Shown piece by piece: positions 14,947 through 23,898 of a stretch of DNA of 32,702 bases. Every line of letters starts with the position of its first letter. Positions within the stretch are counted from its first letter, which is position 1. The position numbers and the translations under genes were made by a program. Source of the stretch: an uncultured Bacteroides sp. (GTDB taxonomy: Bacteria > Bacteroidota > Bacteroidia > Bacteroidales > Bacteroidaceae); the NCBI GenBank assembly GCA_949296415.1, contig CASFQC010000023.1, forward strand, positions 1-32,702. Direction: 5' to 3'. The notes under the pieces were generated by a model that had not been told where the DNA came from, searched no databases, and saw only the letters and a list, made by a program, of their open reading frames with translations.

Positions 14947-16226
14947 CGGTTCAATGTATATTTAAGTTGGTAAATGCTTTGCAGGAGTTGGATTTCTTGG
15001 TAAGACGCGTTGAGGCGGGCTTGTTTCTCGTCCGTCAGCTTGGTGAGCAGGTCGGTGGCGTCGATGACTCCGTTGTCCAGTTGGGCTTCCGCCGCTTTCC
15101 GTACATTGGTGCGTAGTTCCACTATCCGGCCGTTCTTTTCCATGACGGCTTTCAGTTCGTCGATATGGTCCAGTTGCGAGCGGGTCTGCATATTCGTGTT
15201 GAACAGGAACACGTCACGTTCCACCGCTATGTGGTTCGACGAGAGGTGCAGTTTCCGCCGGTCGTTCTTTTTGTGGTAGAAGGCTCCTATGTTCCACGAT
15301 ACCTTCACGCCGGCAAGGATGTTGAACGAAAGGTCACGGCTCATCATGCTTTCAAAATAATCCAATCCGGGATAACCGTAATAAGCTTGGGCAAACAGTC
15401 CGATTCGGGGCATGGTGCTTGCCGTGACGCTTGCGTTCCTTGCTTCGTTGGTTTGCAGTTGTGCTTCGAAAAGCCTCAGCTCCGGACGGTCGGGTAACAG
15501 GTCCTGGGGAATGGAGGCGTCTGGTTTTACCAGTTCTTGTCCGGCAAGGCTTTCCCCCGTGAATATTTCCAACACCTTCCGATAGCTTTCCGCCGTGCTT
15601 TCCGCTTGGATAAGTTGCTGTGAAGTGCTCAAGTATTGCGCCTCTACCATATCCACATCGCTTTGCAGGGCGGTGCCGTTTTCATACATCGCCCGCAACT
15701 TGTCAAGGTTGCTTTGGAGTAAGGTTTGCATGTTCCGGGTCTGTCTGCATTGTTCTTCGATGAGCAGGATGCCGAAGTACAAATCTTCCACCCGTTCGCG
15801 AATGGCATAAAGCTGGACATCCAACGAGGCCTTACGCTCCGCATCTTTGGCACGCTCTATCTTCCGCCCAGTTTTCGATGCGCCTCCGTCCCAAATGTAT
15901 TGGCTGATGTCCGCACCTATTTTATATTGCCATTCGTTCAGCCCGGAAATGTCCGTGCCTGTTTGGGAAATCATTCCGGCCAATGATTCCGGAAAGGAAG
16001 GCACTTCATTCTGTACGGTACCCTGCCCGTACACATTGATTTGCGGCAGCCAGCTTTTGTTGATGTCTGACAGGTTCACCTCTTTTGTTTGGTTCAGCAA
16101 ATCATATTTCCGGATGAGCGGATAGTTGTCTTGCGCAAGCCTGACGCACTTTTCCAATGTCACTTGGGCGGAAAGATGTACTCCCCCAAACAAAGACAAT
16201 ACCACGAGCAAATATTGCTTCAACAT
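14943..16226 (-). CDS. TolC family outer membrane efflux protein
   Basis: Protein of 427 residues with a signal peptide (MLKQYLLVVLSLFGGVHLSAQ). The remainder is the alpha-helical barrel repeat of outer membrane factors. VTLEKCVRLAQDNYPLIRKY opens the first half and RPELRLFEAQLQTNEARNA begins the second. Asp/Gln/Leu-rich helices and short beta strands such as NVYGQGTVQN fit the family. It starts 2 bp after the TetR stop and overlaps the HlyD gene by 4 bp. It provides the outer membrane exit duct, a component the enterobacterial YbhGFSR operon borrows from tolC elsewhere. Confidence 0.92.
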   Translation of the reverse strand: MLKQYLLVVLSLFGGVHLSAQVTLEKCVRLAQDNYPLIRKYDLLNQTKEVNLSDINKSWLPQINVYGQGTVQNEVPSFPESLAGMISQTGTDISGLNEWQYKIGADISQYIWDGGASKTGRKIERAKDAERKASLDVQLYAIRERVEDLYFGILLIEEQCRQTRNMQTLLQSNLDKLRAMYENGTALQSDVDMVEAQYLSTSQQLIQAESTAESYRKVLEIFTGESLAGQELVKPDASIPQDLLPDRPELRLFEAQLQTNEARNASVTASTMPRIGLFAQAYYGYPGLDYFESMMSRDLSFNILAGVKVSWNIGAFYHKKNDRRKLHLSSNHIAVERDVFLFNTNMQTRSQLDHIDELKAVMEKNGRIVELRTNVRKAAEAQLDNGVIDATDLLTKLTDEKQARLNASYQEIQLLQSIYQLKYTLNR

Positions 16227-16228
16227 AA

Positions 16229-16861
16229 TCAGTGGATTTTAAGTTTCCTCAAAATGGTTTCTACATTCTCTTTCTTGCGTATGGCCAAGAACGTTTCATA
16301 ATCTCCATAGGAGTCTCCTATCGCTCCTGAAACGATGGGCGCCGCCATGAACGGGAATGCATTGAGCGATACGATGTCAATCAACAGCATTTTGGCATTG
16401 ACCTGACGGCACCGTCCTTTGGCGGCATTTTCGTCAATTTCACATTGCAGGCTGTTCAAGAGGTTGTTTACGATATGCAAAGAGAATTGCTTCATCATTT
16501 CGGTATGTTCCGGACGGGAGAGCACTTCGTTCACGATAAATCGGGGCAAGTCCCGGTTGGCGGAGATGAAGTCAAAATGCCGTTCTATCCCTTGGCGGAT
16601 TCTGTCCTCCAAGGGCTGGTCGTCATCACCGATGGCACGCAATAGAATATCGCCCAGCATGTTGATTTTCTCCGATACAATCCGCTCGAAGAGTTTGTCC
16701 TTGGTGCGGAAATAGTAATGAAGCATGGCATGGGTCACGTCGGCCGCTTCGGCAATAGATGCCGTTCTTGCACCGGCATACCCTTTCTCAAAGAATTCCT
16801 TTTCAGCCGCTTGTAGGATTCTCGTCTCTGTGTCTTGTAAGTGCTTCTGTTTCTTATTCAT
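16229..16861 (-). CDS. TetR family regulator (CecR-like)
   Basis: Protein of 210 residues. The N-terminal helix-turn-helix (about 12-60) is typical of TetR: RILQAAEKEFFEKGYAG, then TASIAEAADVTHAMLHYYF and RTKDKLFE. The C-terminal ligand-binding part (about 65-205) is helical. First gene of the efflux operon, with a consensus promoter 50 bp upstream. By analogy with CecR and other TetR repressors it probably represses its own operon and is released by the pump's substrate or a related compound. I found no convincing operator palindrome in the promoter. Confidence 0.92.
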   Translation of the reverse strand: MNKKQKHLQDTETRILQAAEKEFFEKGYAGARTASIAEAADVTHAMLHYYFRTKDKLFERIVSEKINMLGDILLRAIGDDDQPLEDRIRQGIERHFDFISANRDLPRFIVNEVLSRPEHTEMMKQFSLHIVNNLLNSLQCEIDENAAKGRCRQVNAKMLLIDIVSLNAFPFMAAPIVSGAIGDSYGDYETFLAIRKKENVETILRKLKIH

Positions 16862-16910
16862 GTTGTATAACTTTTAAGTTTAACTTATTGGACTAACAAT
16901 TTTGTTTACG

Positions 16911-16941
16911 CAAATGTATGGGCTTTTTCTGAAAGCGCAAA
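16911..16941 (-). promoter_or_regulatory. Promoter of the TetR-efflux operon
   Basis: On the minus strand: TTTG (16938-16941), a 19-base spacer, then TACATTTG (16911-16918). This is a full Bacteroidota promoter match, 50 bp before the TetR start. It is divergent from the EamA promoter about 100 bp away. Confidence 0.75.
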
Positions 16942-17035
16942 ATGAATTTTTGAAAATCTGTCTGTATTTGGGCGTGGTTTTCTATTTTGACCATAGGAAA
17001 CAACAGTGTTTGGGGGAGGAAAGGAAGAAAATCTA

Positions 17036-17066
17036 GTTGTGATTTGCTTTCAAAGTTGTATCTTTG
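17036..17066 (+). promoter_or_regulatory. Promoter of the EamA permease gene
   Basis: TATCTTTG at 17059-17066 matches the -7 element exactly. At the 19-base distance upstream the -33 element reads GTTG (17036-17039), three of four bases. The transcript start should lie near 17073, about 17 bp before the ATG. Confidence 0.65.
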
Positions 17067-17089
17067 CGCCCGAAAAAAACAGAAGTAAT

Positions 17090-18025
17090 ATGATAAGTCA
17101 TAGACTAAAAGGATTTGCCTTTGGAGCTGTTGCTGCAGCAAGTTACGGTCTTAACCCTTTGTTTACACTTCCTTTGTACAGTGCCGGTATGAATGTAGAT
17201 TCGGTATTGTTTTACCGCTATTTCTTCGCATTGCTTATGATGGGAGTATTGATGAAGTTGAAGAAGCAGTCTTTCGCAATAAAAAAAGCTGAGTTGCCGA
17301 TACTGATAGCCATGGGATTGCTGTTTTCTTCTTCTTCACTCTTTTTGTTTGAAAGCTATAACTATATGGATGCAGGCATCGCTTCCACCATTTTGTTCGT
17401 TTATCCGGTATTAGTGGCCATTATTATGGCGTTATTTTTTCATGAGAGAATATCTGTTGTCACCATGTTTGCCATAATTATGGCTTTTGTGGGTATTTCA
17501 ATGCTTTATCAGACTGATAACGGAACGACGCTCAATTGGATAGGTGTTCTGTTGGTGTTCGCTTCTTCACTTACTTATGCCATATATATAGTAGGCGTCA
17601 ACCGTTCTTCCTTGGCGTCCATGCCAACGATGAAGCTTACTTTTTATTGTATCCTGTTTGGCATATTGATTTACGTCGTGCGGCTTGATTGGTGTACGGA
17701 TTTGCAGATGGTTCCTTCGCCGCTATTATGGTTCAATGTCGTATCTTTGGCTTTATTTCCCACAATTATTTCATTGACGACAATGACTGTGGCCATACAT
17801 AATATAGGTTCTACTCCGACGGCCATACTGGGCGCTTTAGAACCTGTCACAGCTTTGTTTTTCGGGGTGATGGTTTTTGGCGAACAATTGACGTTACGCA
17901 TAGTGGCCGGTATCTTGATGATTCTTACTGCCGTGACTCTTATTATTGTAGCCCAACCCTTGATGTCCTTAGCACGTAAGCATGTGCATCTTCGGCATGC
18001 AAGGCATTTCTGGTTAAGGAAGTGA
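17090..18025 (+). CDS. EamA/DMT superfamily permease
   Basis: About 311 residues from the ATG at 17090 (MISHRLKGFAFGAVAAASYG). A GTG 84 bp upstream is in frame but lies before the promoter's -7 box, so I reject it. About ten hydrophobic helices in two EamA halves are visible. The first has the family's AAASYGLNPLFTLPLYSAG and LFFHERIS segments. The second has STPTAILGALEPVTALFFG and VFGEQLTLRIVAGILMI. Members export amino acids or other metabolites across the inner membrane; the substrate cannot be told. It is divergent from the TetR operon and followed by an intrinsic terminator. Confidence 0.9.
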   Translation: MISHRLKGFAFGAVAAASYGLNPLFTLPLYSAGMNVDSVLFYRYFFALLMMGVLMKLKKQSFAIKKAELPILIAMGLLFSSSSLFLFESYNYMDAGIASTILFVYPVLVAIIMALFFHERISVVTMFAIIMAFVGISMLYQTDNGTTLNWIGVLLVFASSLTYAIYIVGVNRSSLASMPTMKLTFYCILFGILIYVVRLDWCTDLQMVPSPLLWFNVVSLALFPTIISLTTMTVAIHNIGSTPTAILGALEPVTALFFGVMVFGEQLTLRIVAGILMILTAVTLIIVAQPLMSLARKHVHLRHARHFWLRK

Positions 18026-18050
18026 AGCGTCCTGTAATACTGCCCGTAGG

Positions 18051-18087
18051 AACGGAAAACAGTTTTGGCTTTTCCTTCCGTTTTTTT
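18051..18087 (+). terminator. Terminator after the EamA permease gene
   Basis: AACGGAA at 18051-18057 pairs with TTCCGTT at 18076-18082, with an 18-base loop that can extend the helix imperfectly. A run of seven T residues (18081-18087) follows. It lies 26 bp after the gene. Confidence 0.65.
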
Positions 18088-18257
18088 CTTTTCCTGTCTT
18101 GGTGTATAACATGGCCGACTGTGTTGATGGATAAAGGTATGAATAACGGAAACGGAAGACGTTTTAGGAAAGCCGGGTAGAACGGTCTTATAGATAAAAG
18201 AAGAAACAAACTCCGACAAAAGCAAAGCTTTCAAATACACCTTTCTACAGAAAATTG

Positions 18258-18265
18258 TATCTTTG
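18258..18265 (+). promoter_or_regulatory. -7 element of pheS
   Basis: TATCTTTG matches the Bacteroidota -7 box and lies 38 bp before the pheS ATG. No TTTG is found at the -33 distance, so the promoter is partial by sequence. Confidence 0.5.
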
Positions 18266-18303
18266 CAGAGTTTTCGAACCAAGATTTTTAAAACAACTAC
18301 TTT

Positions 18304-19338
18304 ATGATAGAGCAAATCAAGCAACTTCTGAATGAAGTGGAAATGTTGCGAGCTTCAAACGCTGAAGAAGTGGAAGCGTTGCGCATCAAATATCTAGGTA
18401 AAAAGGGTATAATCAATGCGTTGATGAGTGACTTCCGTACGGTGCCTGCCGATAAGAAGAAAGAAGTGGGCATGAAACTGAATGAACTGAAAAACAAGGT
18501 ACAGGAGAATATCTCAGCTTTGAAAGAACAGTTTGACAGTCAGGATAACAATTATGACGATTTGGATCTTACCCGTTCTGCTTATCCTATAAAGCTGGGT
18601 ACAAGACATCCGCTGTCTATCATCAAGAATGAAATAATAGATATTTTCGCCCGCATGGGTTTCAATATTGCTGAAGGTCCTGAGATAGAAGATGACTGGC
18701 ATGTGTTCTCGGCACTGAATTTTGCGGCAGACCATCCGGCCCGTGACATGCAGGACACGTTCTTCATTGAGACAGACAATGCTGACGTGAGGCGCAACGT
18801 CGTGTTGCGTACCCATACCTCATCCGTCCAATGCCGTTCTATGGAGAAGACACAACCTCCTATTCGTATCATCTGCCCAGGGAGGGTGTATCGCAATGAA
18901 GCCATAAGTTACCGTGCCCACTGCTTTTTCCACCAGGTTGAGGGATTGTATATAGACAAGGGCGTGTCATTCACCGATTTGAAGCAGGTCCTTTTGCTCT
19001 TTGCCAAAGAAATGTTCGGCAATGACACAAAAATACGCCTGCGTCCTTCTTATTTTCCGTTTACAGAGCCAAGTGCGGAGATGGATATCAGTTGTAACAT
19101 TTGCGGTGGAAAGGGCTGCCCCTTCTGCAAACATACCGGTTGGGTGGAGATTTTAGGATGTGGCATGGTGCATCCCAACGTATTGGAAAACAATGGGATT
19201 GACAGCAAGGTGTATAGTGGCTATGCTTTAGGTATGGGTATTGAACGTATAGCCAATCTGAAGTATCGTGTAAATGACTTGCGCTTGTTTTCGGAAAACG
19301 ATATCCGTTTCTTGAAAGAATTTGAGGCTGCGAACTGA
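18304..19338 (+). CDS. pheS: Phenylalanine--tRNA ligase alpha subunit
   Basis: Protein of 344 residues. The N-terminal coiled coil (about 1-85, with LRIKYLGKKGIINALM) contacts tRNA. The class II catalytic core follows: motif 1 with HPLSIIKNEIIDIFARMGF, motif 2 with RIICPGRVYRNEAISYRAHCFFHQVEGL, and motif 3 with GYALGMGIERIANLKY. The insert CNICGGKGCPFCKHTGW has four Cys residues in a pattern seen in many bacterial PheS proteins. The enzyme works as an alpha2-beta2 tetramer. pheT is not adjacent, as is usual in Bacteroidota. Confidence 0.97.
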   Translation: MIEQIKQLLNEVEMLRASNAEEVEALRIKYLGKKGIINALMSDFRTVPADKKKEVGMKLNELKNKVQENISALKEQFDSQDNNYDDLDLTRSAYPIKLGTRHPLSIIKNEIIDIFARMGFNIAEGPEIEDDWHVFSALNFAADHPARDMQDTFFIETDNADVRRNVVLRTHTSSVQCRSMEKTQPPIRIICPGRVYRNEAISYRAHCFFHQVEGLYIDKGVSFTDLKQVLLLFAKEMFGNDTKIRLRPSYFPFTEPSAEMDISCNICGGKGCPFCKHTGWVEILGCGMVHPNVLENNGIDSKVYSGYALGMGIERIANLKYRVNDLRLFSENDIRFLKEFEAAN

Positions 19339-19358
19339 TTTTTATTGACGCAGCCGGT

Positions 19359-19410
19359 GCGCTTGTATGATTCTTGTTATGTAGGGAGGCATACAGGCGC
19401 ATTTTATATT
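19359..19410 (+). terminator. Likely terminator after pheS
   Basis: GCGCTTGTATG at 19359-19369 pairs with CATACAGGCGC at 19390-19400 (11 bp, one G-T wobble, 20-base loop), followed by ATTTTATATT. The T tract is interrupted, so termination may be incomplete and some read-through into the MFS gene is possible. Confidence 0.55.
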
Positions 19411-19472
19411 ATATAACATGTGGCATTTCCATTTGATTCGTCATCCGTATCCATGCTGATTTTTATTCTAAT

Positions 19473-20669
19473 ATGAAAGACAAGCTTGTTACGTCCAGTT
19501 ATTGTTTCATACTGGCTGCCAATTTTTTGCTGTATTTCGGCTTCTGGCTTATGATGCCGGTGCTGCCATTCTATCTGACAGAAGTGTTTCATGTGAATAA
19601 GGCTACTATAGGTGTAGTGCTTTCTTGTTATACAATCGCAGCGTTGTGTGTGCGTCCGTTTTCCGGATATTTGCTTGACACCTTTGCCCGCAAGCCGCTG
19701 TATCTATTGGCCTATTTTATTTTTACCGCTGTCTTTGGAGGGTATCTGGTTGCTGGGACTCTGACGTTTTTTATCATTCTGCGTATAATCCACGGCATAT
19801 CCTTCGGAACGGTTACAGTAGGAGGAAATACCATTGTGATAGATATAATGCCGTCTTCCCGTCGTGGTGAAGGTTTGGGCTATTATGGCCTGGCCAATAA
19901 TATAGCTATGTCTATTGGTCCTATGGTCGGCTTGTTTATGCATGATGCAGGCGTGTCCTATACAGTGATTTTCTGTTGTTCTTTAGGGCTTTGTCTTGCA
20001 GGCTTTTTGTGTGCCTTGTCAGTGAAGACTCCTTTTAAGCCACCGGTAAAAAGAATGCCGGTGTCTCTTGACCGTTTTATTCTGTTGAAAGGACTTCCCG
20101 CCGGGTTTAGCCTGTTGCTTTTGTCCGTTCCTTATGGGATGACGACCAATTATGTGGCCATGTATGCGAGGCAGATAGGGATAGATGCCTCTACCGGCTT
20201 CTTCTTTACTTTTATGGCTCTGGGCATGGCCGTATCGCGGCTTTTTTCAGGCAGGCAGGTGGATCATGGAAAAATAATACAGGTTATCAATGTCGGGCTT
20301 TATGTTGTGATTGTCAGTTTCTTCCTGCTGTCGGGCTGTGTCTATTTCATACAGTGGGACAAGACTTTGTGTACGGTGCTGTTTTTTGGCATATCCTTGT
20401 TGTTGGGTATAGGCTTTGGTATAATGTTCCCTGCTTACAATACGCTGTTTGTCAATCTGGCTCCGAATAATCAGCGCGGTACGGCCACATCGACTTATCT
20501 TACATCTTGGGACGTAGGTATAGGCATAGGTATGCTGGCCGGGGGGTATATTGCCGAGATAAGCACTTTTGATAAGGCTTATTTGTTTGGAGCCTGTCTG
20601 ACTATTGTTTCAACTTTATATTTTTACCTGAAAGTTTCCCCCCATTATAACAAGAATAGAGTGCGATGA
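19473..20669 (+). CDS. Major facilitator superfamily transporter
   Basis: Protein of 398 residues with about 12 hydrophobic helices. The loop 2-3 signature is PFSGYLLDTFARKPLYLLAYF, a variant of the MFS motif A (G-x-L-x-D-x-x-x-R-k). SSRRGEGLGYYGLANNIAMSIGPMVG matches the helix 4-5 region of drug-efflux-like MFS proteins, and NNQRGTATSTYLTSWDVGIGIG gives the corresponding part of the second half. Inner membrane; substrate unknown, efflux is likely from the family resemblance. The last four bases overlap the nth start (ATGA), so the two genes are co-translated. No consensus promoter is visible upstream. Confidence 0.9.
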   Translation: MKDKLVTSSYCFILAANFLLYFGFWLMMPVLPFYLTEVFHVNKATIGVVLSCYTIAALCVRPFSGYLLDTFARKPLYLLAYFIFTAVFGGYLVAGTLTFFIILRIIHGISFGTVTVGGNTIVIDIMPSSRRGEGLGYYGLANNIAMSIGPMVGLFMHDAGVSYTVIFCCSLGLCLAGFLCALSVKTPFKPPVKRMPVSLDRFILLKGLPAGFSLLLLSVPYGMTTNYVAMYARQIGIDASTGFFFTFMALGMAVSRLFSGRQVDHGKIIQVINVGLYVVIVSFFLLSGCVYFIQWDKTLCTVLFFGISLLLGIGFGIMFPAYNTLFVNLAPNNQRGTATSTYLTSWDVGIGIGMLAGGYIAEISTFDKAYLFGACLTIVSTLYFYLKVSPHYNKNRVR

Positions 20670-21340
20670 GAAAGCAAGAGCGTTATGACCGGATTATCAG
20701 TTGGTTCCGTGAGAACCGTCCGATGGCCGAAACGGAACTCCATTATGATAATCCTTTTCAGTTGCTGGTTGCGGTTATGCTGTCGGCCCAGTGTACGGAC
20801 AAGCGGGTGAATATGGTCACTCCGGCTTTGTTCGCAGATTTTCCTACACCGGAAGCCTTGGCCTCCTCTTCTCCGGAAGTGGTTTTTGAGTACATAAAGA
20901 GTGTGTCCTATCCTAACAGTAAGGCCAGACATCTGGTCGGCATGGCCCGGATGCTGTTGGACAATTTCGGCGGACAGGTTCCCGACACTTTGGAAGATTT
21001 GACCAGATTGCCCGGAGTAGGACGTAAGACGGCCAACGTAATCCAGTCTGTCATCTTCAATAAGGCGGCAATGGCCGTCGATACACATGTGTTCCGCGTA
21101 AGCCATCGGTTGGGACTGGTGTCCGACAAGTGCACCACTCCTCTCAGTGTGGAAAAGGAACTGACGGCACATATTGCTCCGGAAGACATTCCCATAGCCC
21201 ATCATTGGCTCATCCTGCATGGTCGTTATATCTGTCAGGCTAGAAATCCGCAATGTGACAAATGCGGGCTGCGGCCTATGTGCAAGTCTTACATCAGGAA
21301 GTATAAGATGTGTCAGAAAGAGAACGGCAGCGGACAGTAA
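20666..21340 (+). CDS. nth: Endonuclease III (base excision DNA glycosylase/AP lyase)
   Basis: Protein of 224 residues, close to the 211 of E. coli Nth. The helix-hairpin-helix LPGVGRKTANV places the catalytic Lys at residue 121, and the catalytic Asp is at 139 in VDTHVFRVSHRLG. The [4Fe-4S] cluster loop has Cys190, Cys197, Cys200 and Cys206 in the expected C-x6-C-x2-C-x5-C spacing. It removes oxidised pyrimidines and cleaves at the abasic site. The start overlaps the MFS gene by 4 bp. A short basic tail after the last Cys (KSYIRKYKMCQKENGSGQ) is slightly longer than in E. coli. Confidence 0.96.
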   Translation: MRKQERYDRIISWFRENRPMAETELHYDNPFQLLVAVMLSAQCTDKRVNMVTPALFADFPTPEALASSSPEVVFEYIKSVSYPNSKARHLVGMARMLLDNFGGQVPDTLEDLTRLPGVGRKTANVIQSVIFNKAAMAVDTHVFRVSHRLGLVSDKCTTPLSVEKELTAHIAPEDIPIAHHWLILHGRYICQARNPQCDKCGLRPMCKSYIRKYKMCQKENGSGQ

Positions 21341-21425
21341 CCGGCATCGCCTTGTCACTTCTGAATAAAAATCTTAAAAAGGAAAATTAAAACAGACTCT
21401 TGACATGGAAAAAGAAAATAAGCAT

Positions 21426-21433
21426 TAACTTTG
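21426..21433 (+). promoter_or_regulatory. -7 element of pgk
   Basis: TAACTTTG fits the -7 consensus and lies 74 bp before the pgk ATG. The nearest -33-like sequence is CTTG at 21399-21402, with a 23-base spacer that is longer than usual. A long leader would result. Confidence 0.5.
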
Positions 21434-21507
21434 CGCTCACACAAGAGCGACCAAGGCTTTTGCCACCGGTTGGAAGTACTAATAACACAATTAAATAATA
21501 GCGTATT

Positions 21508-22764
21508 ATGACAATTGATCAATTCAACTTTGCTGGAAAAAAGGCATTTGTCCGTGTGGACTTTAATGTGCCTTTGGACGGGAACTTCAACATCACAGAT
21601 GACACACGTATCCGTGCCGCTCTGCCCACACTGAAAAAGATACTGGCCGATGGCGGTAGTGTGGTCATTGGTTCACATCTGGGACGTCCGAAAGGTGTGG
21701 ATGAGAAATTCTCCTTGAAACACATCATCAAGCATGTTTCAGAGTTGCTGGGTGTGGAAGTGCAGTTCGCTGAAGACTGTATGGGTGCCGATGCCGCAGC
21801 CAAGGCCGCCGCGTTGAAACCGGGTGAGGCCCTGATGCTGGAAAACCTGCGCTTCTATGCGGAAGAAGAGGGGAAACCCCGCGGACTGGCCGAAGATGCT
21901 ACTGATGAGGAGAAGGCTGCAGCCAAGAAAGCGGTCAAAGAGCGTCAGAAGGAGTTCGCCAAGAAGCTCGCTTCTTATGCTGATTGCTATGTGAACGACG
22001 CCTTCGGTACGGCACACCGTGCACATGCCTCTACAGCCATCATAGCCAAATCCTTTGACAAGGACCATAAGATGTTCGGCTATCTGATGGAGAAGGAAGT
22101 AAAAGCCGTAGACAAGGTGCTGAATGACATTCATCGCCCATTCACAGCCATTATGGGAGGCTCCAAAGTCTCTTCTAAGATAGAGATTATTGAGAACTTG
22201 CTGAATAAGGTGGACAACCTGATCATAGCAGGTGGCATGACATATACCTTTACTAAAGCTATGGGTGGAAAGATAGGCCTTTCCATCTGTGAGGACGACA
22301 AACTGGACTTGGCTCTCAACCTCATGAAGGAAGCCAAGGAAAAAGGTGTCAACCTGGTATTGGCCACAGATGCCAAGATTGCCGATGCCTTTTCCAATGA
22401 CGCCAACTCCCAATTCTGCAAGGTAAACGAGATTCCCGATGGCTGGGAGGGACTTGACATAGGCCCGGAGAGTGAGAAGGCGTTTGCAGACGTCATCAAA
22501 GGTTCCAAGACCATTCTGTGGAACGGACCCACAGGCGTGTTTGAGTTCGACAACTTCTCTCATGGATCCCTCGCGGTAGGAGAAGCCATAGTAGAGGCTA
22601 CCAAAAACGGAGCCTTCTCCTTGGTAGGCGGTGGCGACTCAGTAGCTTGCGTCAACAAGTTCGGCTTGGCCGACGGAGTCTCTTATGTCTCGACCGGTGG
22701 CGGCGCATTGCTTGAGGCCATAGAAGGTAAGGTGCTTCCGGGCATAGCAGCCATTAATGAATGA
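21508..22764 (+). CDS. pgk: Phosphoglycerate kinase
   Basis: Protein of 418 residues. The N-terminal signature is [15 protein letters not shown], where substrate-binding residues lie, followed by SHLGRPKG and [12 protein letters not shown]. An insert rich in Lys, Glu and Ala (about 125-155) is common in this phylum. [14 protein letters not shown] and the hinge region [15 protein letters not shown] mark the domain boundary. Nucleotide binding is shown by [11 protein letters not shown] and [14 protein letters not shown]. It catalyses 1,3-bisphosphoglycerate plus ADP to 3-phosphoglycerate plus ATP in glycolysis, in the cytoplasm. It has its own promoter and terminator and no glycolytic neighbour. 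Confidence 0.98.
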   Translation: MTIDQFNFAGKKAFVRVDFNVPLDGNFNITDDTRIRAALPTLKKILADGGSVVIGSHLGRPKGVDEKFSLKHIIKHVSELLGVEVQFAEDCMGADAAAKAAALKPGEALMLENLRFYAEEEGKPRGLAEDATDEEKAAAKKAVKERQKEFAKKLASYADCYVNDAFGTAHRAHASTAIIAKSFDKDHKMFGYLMEKEVKAVDKVLNDIHRPFTAIMGGSKVSSKIEIIENLLNKVDNLIIAGGMTYTFTKAMGGKIGLSICEDDKLDLALNLMKEAKEKGVNLVLATDAKIADAFSNDANSQFCKVNEIPDGWEGLDIGPESEKAFADVIKGSKTILWNGPTGVFEFDNFSHGSLAVGEAIVEATKNGAFSLVGGGDSVACVNKFGLADGVSYVSTGGGALLEAIEGKVLPGIAAINE

Positions 22765-22809
22765 CGTCTTTATGCCTATAGATTAGATTAATAATTATAA
22801 TAGAAACCA

Positions 22810-22850
22810 AAAAAGGCAACTCTGTAGATAAGGGGGTTGCCTTTTTCTTT
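22810..22850 (+). terminator. Terminator after pgk
   Basis: AAAAAGGCAAC at 22810-22820 pairs perfectly with GTTGCCTTTTT at 22836-22846, with a 15-base loop and more T residues after the stem. It ends only about 20 bp before the porin start codon, so transcription of the porin must pass this hairpin or start just after it. Confidence 0.88.
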
Positions 22851-22869
22851 GGACGAACGTTATGGTCTT

Positions 22870-23898
22870 ATGAAGAATCTTCTTAGTTTGTTATTGGCGT
22901 TCTGTCTTGCGGCAGGAGCGGGCGCACAAGGAAAGAAGGCAAGCGAAATAGTGAACACCCTGAAGGAGCGCATTACGTTGGAGGGTTATGCGCAGGTGGG
23001 ATACAGTTACGATGACTCAGGACAGGGCAAGGCAAACAGCTTCGAAGTGAAGCGGGCCATATTGATGGCAACGGGGAAGATTACCGACCGTTGGTCATGC
23101 TATTTCCAGTATAGCCTGGCAAACACCCCAAAATTCCTGGAAGTATATACAGAGTATCATTTCCTGCCCGGACTGTCCGTACGTTTCGGCGAGTTCAAAA
23201 CAATGTACACCATAGAGAATTCCCTTTGGGCACCCAGTACGGCTGAGTTGGTCAATGTGTTCTCCCAGGCCACCAATTATCTGGTGGGTTACAACGGCAG
23301 TGACCCCCTGTATGGCTCGAACAGTGGCCGCGACATAGGACTTATGCTATATGGTGACCTCTTCAAAGGACTTGTGAGCTATAAGTTGGCGGTCATGAAC
23401 GGCCAGGGCATCAATAAGAAAGACGGCAACAATCAGAAGGATGTGGTGGGGAATATCATGGTCAGCCCGTTGGAATGGTTTAGGGTAGGCGGCACTTTCT
23501 CGCTGGGCACAGGTTGTGCCGTGGCGGAGTCGGATGTTAATCCGGATATAAAGGTGGGTGACAACTACCGGAGGAACCGCTGGTCTGTCGGTGCTACAGT
23601 CAGGCTGGAGCAACTGGATTTGCGGGGCGAATATCTTGCCGGACTTGACGGACATGTGCGCAGTGCCGGCGGATATGCCATGGCCACGGTCCACGTATAT
23701 CCCAAGGTTGATGTCATCGCATCCTATGACTATTTCAACAAGAACAAGTCTCTGGACATGGCGCAGGCCAATTATGTGGCCGGTCTCCAGTGGTGGTTCT
23801 ATCCAAAATGCCGTCTGCAGGTGCAGTACACTTACTGCGATCCGCACAAAGGCGTGGGTTCCAATCTCTTGCAGACTCAGATTCAGGTCCGCTTCTGA
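22870..23898 (+). CDS. Porin O/P-like outer membrane beta-barrel protein
   Basis: About 342 residues from the ATG at 22870 (MKNLLSLLLAFCLAAGAGAQ), which opens with a clean signal peptide. The frame extends 11 codons further through the pgk terminator to a TTG, which I reject. The mature part has alternating hydrophobic/polar strands ending in aromatic residues and terminates in QIQVRF, the C-terminal Phe typical of outer membrane barrels. NSFEVKRAILMATGKITDRWSCYFQY resembles the porin O/P (OprO/OprP) family, as does SVRFGEFKTMYTIENSL. Phosphate selectivity is known for Pseudomonas members only and is not implied here. No promoter was found between the pgk terminator and the start. Confidence 0.8.
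   Translation: MKNLLSLLLAFCLAAGAGAQGKKASEIVNTLKERITLEGYAQVGYSYDDSGQGKANSFEVKRAILMATGKITDRWSCYFQYSLANTPKFLEVYTEYHFLPGLSVRFGEFKTMYTIENSLWAPSTAELVNVFSQATNYLVGYNGSDPLYGSNSGRDIGLMLYGDLFKGLVSYKLAVMNGQGINKKDGNNQKDVVGNIMVSPLEWFRVGGTFSLGTGCAVAESDVNPDIKVGDNYRRNRWSVGATVRLEQLDLRGEYLAGLDGHVRSAGGYAMATVHVYPKVDVIASYDYFNKNKSLDMAQANYVAGLQWWFYPKCRLQVQYTYCDPHKGVGSNLLQTQIQVRF

Noticed and set aside
21400-21433. TTGACA-like sequence before pgk as an E. coli type -35 box
   Set aside because: Bacteroidota sigma factor does not use that box, and the TAACTTTG match to the phylum's -7 element is a better explanation.
21739-22563. A long minus-strand open frame inside pgk
   Set aside because: It is antisense to a highly conserved gene and its translation is rich in His, Cys and Gly as expected of a reverse-frame shadow.
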